NCBI RefSeq assembly: GCF_035938995.1
Contig: NZ_DASZGI010000178.1
Location: 1-13,773 of the forward strand
DNA: 13,773 nucleotides
Source: DASZGI01 sp035938995
GTDB taxonomy: Bacteria; Actinomycetota; Actinomycetes; Streptomycetales; Catenulisporaceae
Reading direction: 5' to 3'
Shown: piece after piece, positions 11,241 to 13,773 of the stretch
Numbering within the stretch: the stretch's first letter is position 1
How the letters are laid out: each line of letters starts with the position of its first letter
Notes under the pieces: generated by a model
Database searches by the model: none
Seen by the model: only the letters and a program-made list of their open reading frames with translations
What the model was told of the DNA's origin: nothing
Translations under genes and position numbers: made by a program

Positions 11241-13773
11241 TCGGGTGGAAAGTAATAGCAAGAGTGAGAAAGCGGAAGATCGTGCTGACGCTCGGCGTCG
11301 CGGCCGCGGCCTTCGCCATGGTCGGGTTTGCCCTCGGCCCGGCCCAGGCCGGAGCCGGCGCGCTGCACCCGGCGACGGGCGTCGGTTCATGCACCCTCAT
11401 CGGCTGGAACCCGAACACCGATCCGGCCAATGCCAAGAACCTGCCCAATGGACAACGTCCGCAGTCGTACAAGCCGGACAACTACGACTGCAACGGCGCC
11501 AAGTTCGCGGCGCCCGGGGTGGAGTTCGCGAAGTTCCCGCAGCCGAAGAACTTCTCGATCACCGACCAGCAGTCCGTGCGCACGGTGAACAAGCAGGCCA
11601 CGATAGTGTCCTCGCCGAAGGCCGCGGTCAACCCGCTGGCTCCGTACTTCCCGCCGTTCCAGCACTTCGTGGTGATCTACCGGGAGAACCACACGTTCGA
11701 CGACTATCTCGGTGACTGCGCGACGACCGTCATCGCGGGCTGCAACGGCAAGGTGGAGAGCACGAACCACATCAGCTCCGTGCCCGACCTGCACAGTCTG
11801 GCGAAGCAGTATGCGCTCAGCGACTCGTACAGCACGGGCACGCAGCCGCCGAGCGGACCCAACCACTGGTTCCTCTTCTCCGGCCAGTCGTCGTCCAGTT
11901 CGCAGCAGCAGTCCTACCCCGCCAACGGCACCCAGTTCGACCGGTTCCTGAGCGGCGACACCGGCCCGACGAGCGAGGGCACCAACGCGTGCTCGACCCC
12001 GGCGACCGGGGGGTCCGGCAGCAGTCCGTACACGTTCGTGATGAACGGTGACTTCTACTGGATGCTCAACAGCGGCAGCGGTTACTGGAAGAACCCGGCC
12101 GACGGCAAGGTCGAGATACTGCCGGTCGACCGTCCGGGCACGAACATCCCCGAAGAGCTGCACTATAACGAGTACACGTGCAGCAACCAGAGCATCTCCG
12201 ACACGACCGTCGCCAACGACTACCTGAACTTCGTCAACACCAACGGTCTGCCGGCCTACAACTACGTCGAGCTGTTCAACGACCACCCCGGTACGTACCA
12301 GGACATCCCGACCAACGACGCGGCGACGAACCAGATCGTCCAGTCGATCATGGGCAACGCGGCGTACAAGAACAACACGCTGATCGTCGTCACCGAGGAC
12401 GACACCCAGAACGGCAACAACGGCTCGGACCACGTCAGCAACACCTACCGCGTGCCGCTGGTCGTCATCGGGCCGTCGCAGTACGTCAAGCAGCACTACC
12501 TCAGCCACGTCGCCTACACCACGGGCAACGTGCTCGCGGCGATGGAGCGCACGCTGCAGAACGTGAAGTCGGGCATCATCGACCCGAACGACAACATCGG
12601 CCTGTCGACCTTCCCGATGACCACCGCGGACCAGTCGGCCCTCGGCGACCCGCTGGAGGACTTCTGGGTCCAGGGCTCCACGCCGCTGTCGGCCAGCGCC
12701 GGCGGCTCGCCGTCGACGGGTAATGCGCCGCTGACCGTGAACTTCACCGGCTCGGCCACCGGCGGCACGGCGCCGTACACGTACAGCTGGACCTTCGGTG
12801 ACGGGACGTCGAGTACGACCCAGAACCCGAGCCACACCTACAGCGCCGCTGGAACCTACACAGCGACGCTGACGGTCACGGACAGCGCTTCCCCGGCCAA
12901 TACTGCTACATCGCAGGTCACTACCAACGTGAGCGCCGTGGGCAACCCGCTGGCGGCCACCGCCTCCGCCCTCCCGACCTCCGGTCAGATACCGCTGACC
13001 GTAGGCTTCACGGGCTCGGCCACCGGTGGGACGCCGGCGTACTCGTACAGCTGGAACTTCGGTGACGGTTCGGCGACGAGCACGACGCAGAACCCGAGCC
13101 ACACCTACAGCGCCGCCGGGACGTACACCGCGACGCTGACGGTCACGGACAGTTCTTCGCCCGCGAAGACTGCTTCCTCGTCCGTCACGATTACGGCCGA
13201 CCCGATCGCCGGCACGGTGCCAGGCGCGCCCACCGGCCTGACCGCGACCGCCGGAACCGGACAGGTCTCACTCAGCTGGACGCCGCCGTCCAACACCGGC
13301 GGCGAGAACATCAACTCGTACAACGTGTACCGCAGCACCGCCAGCGGCCAGGAGACGCTGCTGACCACCGGTGGATGCAGCGGTCTCGGCGCGGTGACCT
13401 CGTGTACGGACACCGGTCTGACCGCTGGCCAGACCTACTACTACAAGGTCACCGCCGTGAACGCCATCGGTGAGGGCACGATGAGCAACGAGGCGAGCGC
13501 CACGCCGACCGGCAGCGGCGGCTGCCCGGCTTCGCAGCTTCTGGGCAACCCCGGCTTCGAGAACGGCAGCTCCAGCCCCTCGCCGTGGACGGTGACGTCG
13601 ACCCACTCGCCGGTCGACGTGATCAACAACAGCTCGCTGGAACCGCCGCACAGCGGAAGCTGGGACGCCTGGCTCGACGGCTGGGGCACGACCACCACCG
13701 ACACCCTCGCCCAGACGGTCACTCTGCCCAGCGGGTGCAGCAACTACAACTTCAGTTTCTGGCTGCACATCGA
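11237..13773 (+). CDS. Secreted PF04185 phosphoesterase with PKD, FN3 and carbohydrate-binding-like domains (3' end beyond window)
   Basis: The frame is open from ATG 11237 (AGGAGG 7 nt upstream) to the window edge: 845 codons with no stop. A Sec signal spans residues 1-38 (KRK, hydrophobic core, cleavage likely after AQA). Residues about 140-460 match the phosphoesterase family of phospholipase C and acid phosphatases: YRENHTFDDYLGD (E150, N151, D155), PDLHSLAKQYALSDSYS, SGPNHW (H210), VVTEDD (386-389) and SDHVSNTYRVPL (D398, H399). Then come two PKD domains (cores 499-550 and 587-639; SWTFGDG, HTYSAAGTYTATLTVTD), an FN3 domain (about 662-758) and a domain beginning NPGFENG (about 771 on) that resembles a jelly-roll carbohydrate-binding module. 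It probably hydrolyses phosphate esters outside the cell while bound to a surface or polymer. Whether it is a phospholipase or an acid phosphatase cannot be decided here. Confidence 0.92.
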   Translation, partial: MIGWKVIARVRKRKIVLTLGVAAAAFAMVGFALGPAQAGAGALHPATGVGSCTLIGWNPNTDPANAKNLPNGQRPQSYKPDNYDCNGAKFAAPGVEFAKFPQPKNFSITDQQSVRTVNKQATIVSSPKAAVNPLAPYFPPFQHFVVIYRENHTFDDYLGDCATTVIAGCNGKVESTNHISSVPDLHSLAKQYALSDSYSTGTQPPSGPNHWFLFSGQSSSSSQQQSYPANGTQFDRFLSGDTGPTSEGTNACSTPATGGSGSSPYTFVMNGDFYWMLNSGSGYWKNPADGKVEILPVDRPGTNIPEELHYNEYTCSNQSISDTTVANDYLNFVNTNGLPAYNYVELFNDHPGTYQDIPTNDAATNQIVQSIMGNAAYKNNTLIVVTEDDTQNGNNGSDHVSNTYRVPLVVIGPSQYVKQHYLSHVAYTTGNVLAAMERTLQNVKSGIIDPNDNIGLSTFPMTTADQSALGDPLEDFWVQGSTPLSASAGGSPSTGNAPLTVNFTGSATGGTAPYTYSWTFGDGTSSTTQNPSHTYSAAGTYTATLTVTDSASPANTATSQVTTNVSAVGNPLAATASALPTSGQIPLTVGFTGSATGGTPAYSYSWNFGDGSATSTTQNPSHTYSAAGTYTATLTVTDSSSPAKTASSSVTITADPIAGTVPGAPTGLTATAGTGQVSLSWTPPSNTGGENINSYNVYRSTASGQETLLTTGGCSGLGAVTSCTDTGLTAGQTYYYKVTAVNAIGEGTMSNEASATPTGSGGCPASQLLGNPGFENGSSSPSPWTVTSTHSPVDVINNSSLEPPHSGSWDAWLDGWGTTTTDTLAQTVTLPSGCSNYNFSFWLHI
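12731..13153 (+). repeat. Tandem PKD-domain duplication in the phosphoesterase gene
   Basis: Core units at 12731-12886 (52 codons) and 12995-13153 (53 codons) encode nearly the same PKD domain, with one residue added in the second copy. Two long stretches are identical in DNA: 29 nt coding QNPSHTYSA and 23 nt coding ATLTVTD. This points to a fairly recent duplication or to gene conversion. Confidence 0.85.

Noticed and set aside
11387..13102. 571-codon open frame on the minus strand
   Set aside because: It lies opposite the phosphoesterase gene, whose motifs and domains are clear. The minus-strand product is a low-complexity Arg/Val/Gly-rich sequence, as expected from the antisense of high-GC codons.
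1..13773. tRNA, rRNA, CRISPR array, insertion sequence or phage remnants
   Set aside because: No cloverleaf, spaced repeat array, transposase motif or terminal inverted repeats were seen; the repeats found are local and within genes or promoters.

Overview
The window comes from a high-GC Gram-positive actinobacterium. The base composition, the strong G/C bias at third codon positions, GTG and TTG starts, the AGGAGG-type ribosome binding sites and the gene families (LAL regulators, DUF6510, secreted proteins with PKD, FN3 and F5/8C modules) all fit. Soil lineages such as Catenulisporales or Streptomyces relatives are likely, but the order cannot be fixed from this sequence alone. I see no rRNA, tRNA, CRISPR array, transposase or attachment site.

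Layout. Bases 1-400 hold the possible tail of an upstream gene and a regulatory region with a 3 x 14 bp tandem repeat, a LacI-type palindrome and a candidate promoter. Bases 401-3106 (+) encode a secreted parallel beta-helix protein with two tandem [choice-of-anchor D + F5/8 type C] units. A strong hairpin at 3134-3173 separates it from a convergent cyanase gene (3221-3664, -). The cyanase gene is divergent from a compact three-gene redox operon (3856-5466, +): a sulfite-oxidase-like molybdenum protein, an FAD/NAD(P)H reductase and a DUF6510 zinc-ribbon protein. After a 297 bp gap comes an AMP-forming acyl/acetyl-CoA-ligase-like gene (5764-7149, +) that ends in the hinge and lacks the C-terminal domain. 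Two LuxR-family regulator genes follow on the minus strand: a small NarL-like protein with a divergent receiver domain (7184-7807) and a large LAL/MalT-like ATPase regulator (7987-10692). A 544 bp divergent control region (10693-11236) carries a perfect 22 bp direct repeat and other dyads. The last gene (11237 to beyond the window end, +) encodes a secreted PF04185 phosphoesterase with two PKD domains, one FN3 domain and the start of a carbohydrate-binding-like domain.

How it may work together. Both flanks encode exported, modular, surface- or polymer-binding enzymes of the kind used to exploit plant or microbial debris. The centre holds small-molecule redox and nitrogen/sulfur metabolism plus regulators. 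The redox trio is clearly one operon. Whether cyanase, on the shared divergent promoter, belongs to the same physiology is inference. The regulators' targets are not evident. The divergent region between the LAL gene and the phosphoesterase gene, with its repeats, is the best local candidate. No single complete novel system is evident; the most unusual items are the ligase without a C-terminal domain, the cyanase/molybdo-oxidoreductase arrangement, and the repeat-rich leader of the phosphoesterase gene.
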